This document shows, piece by piece, positions 63,768 through 64,000 of a DNA stretch of 64,000 nt (the first letter of the stretch is position 1; every line of letters begins with the position of its first letter). The position numbers and the translations under genes are program-made. The DNA is taken from assembly GCF_002843605.1 (NCBI RefSeq), contig NZ_CP025263.1, positions 4,059,501 to 4,123,500 on the forward strand. The letters are read 5' to 3'. The notes beneath the pieces are model-generated. The model saw only the letters and a list, made by a program, of their open reading frames with translations. It did no database searches and had not been told where the DNA came from. This DNA is from Pseudomonas sp. S09G 359. GTDB taxonomy: Bacteria > Pseudomonadota > Gammaproteobacteria > Pseudomonadales > Pseudomonadaceae.

Positions 63768-64000
63768 GACGGCGGCAGAGCAGCAGGAATGGATGTTGGC
63801 AAACTAGCTTAGTCGATCAACACAGCCGCGCCGGATGCGATGGTTACGAAATAGACGTTATTGCGTTACGCCTATCTGCTTAATACCGAGAATAGACGCA
63901 ATGGATATTCGATCCTGGAATGCCGTCCAATCGGAAGGAAATAAACGATCTAACGAAAGCGGCCCAGTTGGTTATTTGCGCAATGGCAGGACGAATACGC
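63768..64000. other. Right-edge region without a supported gene
   Basis: 233 bases, AT-richer than the window average after 63840 (GTTACGAAATAGACGTTATT). A frame opens at an ATG at 63901 (MDIRSWNAVQSEGNKRSNES) and stays open to the edge, but it has no ribosome-binding site and weak codon bias, so I do not call it a gene. Confidence 0.4.

Noticed and set aside
63901..64000. Possible start of a plus-strand gene at the right edge
   Set aside because: No ribosome-binding site and weak codon bias over only 33 codons; cannot be supported without sequence beyond the edge.

Overview
The window is GC-rich, gene-dense bacterial chromosome. It most resembles the Pseudomonas fluorescens group, judged from three things: interspersed REP-type palindromes built on a GTGGGAGGGGGCTTGCCCCC core, strong G/C third-position bias, and gene families typical of that group (glycerol ABC importer with an AcoR-type activator, vgrG/lipase island, FecI/FecR pair, ATC hydrolase). 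No rRNA, tRNA, CRISPR array, transposase or integrase was seen.

Layout. (1) 1-8428 looks like an organosulfur (or related oxide) scavenging block. A coupled ABC importer ends in a BisC-type molybdopterin S/N-oxide reductase cut by the left edge. Next are a DszA/NtaA-type flavin monooxygenase coupled to an SsuA-like binding protein, and a divergent paralogous binding protein. (2) 8569-19360 is a polyol or pentose catabolic locus: FGGY kinase and a two-subunit transketolase on the minus strand; divergently a ribose-type ABC importer, two short-chain dehydrogenases, a SorC-type regulator and a transaldolase. The substrate cannot be read from sequence. (3) 19357-21662 has a GlxA-type regulator and a type II NADH-dehydrogenase-like flavoprotein. 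(4) 21669-36583 is a type VI secretion vgrG island: VgrG, a possible toxin/immunity pair, a class 3 lipase effector with duplicated lipoprotein immunity candidates and a decayed third copy, a YceK-like lipoprotein, PAAR, an unknown membrane protein, and an orphan TssM/IcmF-like protein with a degenerate Walker A. Two further lipoproteins follow. (5) 36688-39893 holds a SotB efflux pump and a bile-acid-symporter-family protein with a divergent AraC regulator.

(6) 40040-47908 is a branched-chain-amino-acid-type ABC importer followed by an ATC-hydrolase-like protein and an N-carbamoyl-amino-acid amidohydrolase, with a divergent LysR regulator; it probably imports and opens a cyclic thiazoline, ureide or similar amino-acid derivative. 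(7) 48051-49657 has an orphan NitT/TauT binding protein and a small unknown protein. (8) 50107-58214 is the glycerol importer operon glpSTPQ-DUF2160-glpV with its divergent sigma-54 activator; a good -24/-12 promoter and a cluster of TGAACA sites lie between them. (9) 58211-62108 has FecR, FecI-type sigma factor and a TonB-dependent receptor that lacks the signalling domain. (10) 62349-63693 has a small ORF, an XRE-cupin regulator and, convergently, a remarkable 167-residue protein that is about 41% methionine and 9% cysteine with an internal duplication.

The intergenic regions carry two repeat classes: five REPIN-like pairs, and four copies of a ~135-bp inverted repeat (core GCGAGCGGGCTTGCCCGCG). 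Three of those four copies are bordered by short tandem arrays that look derived from the outer end of the repeat, and the fourth has a short A-rich tail of the same kind.

The most unusual items are the Met/Cys-rich protein, the unassigned effector-immunity pair and orphan TssM module, the polyol cluster with its split transketolase, and the ABC importer coupled to an S/N-oxide reductase.
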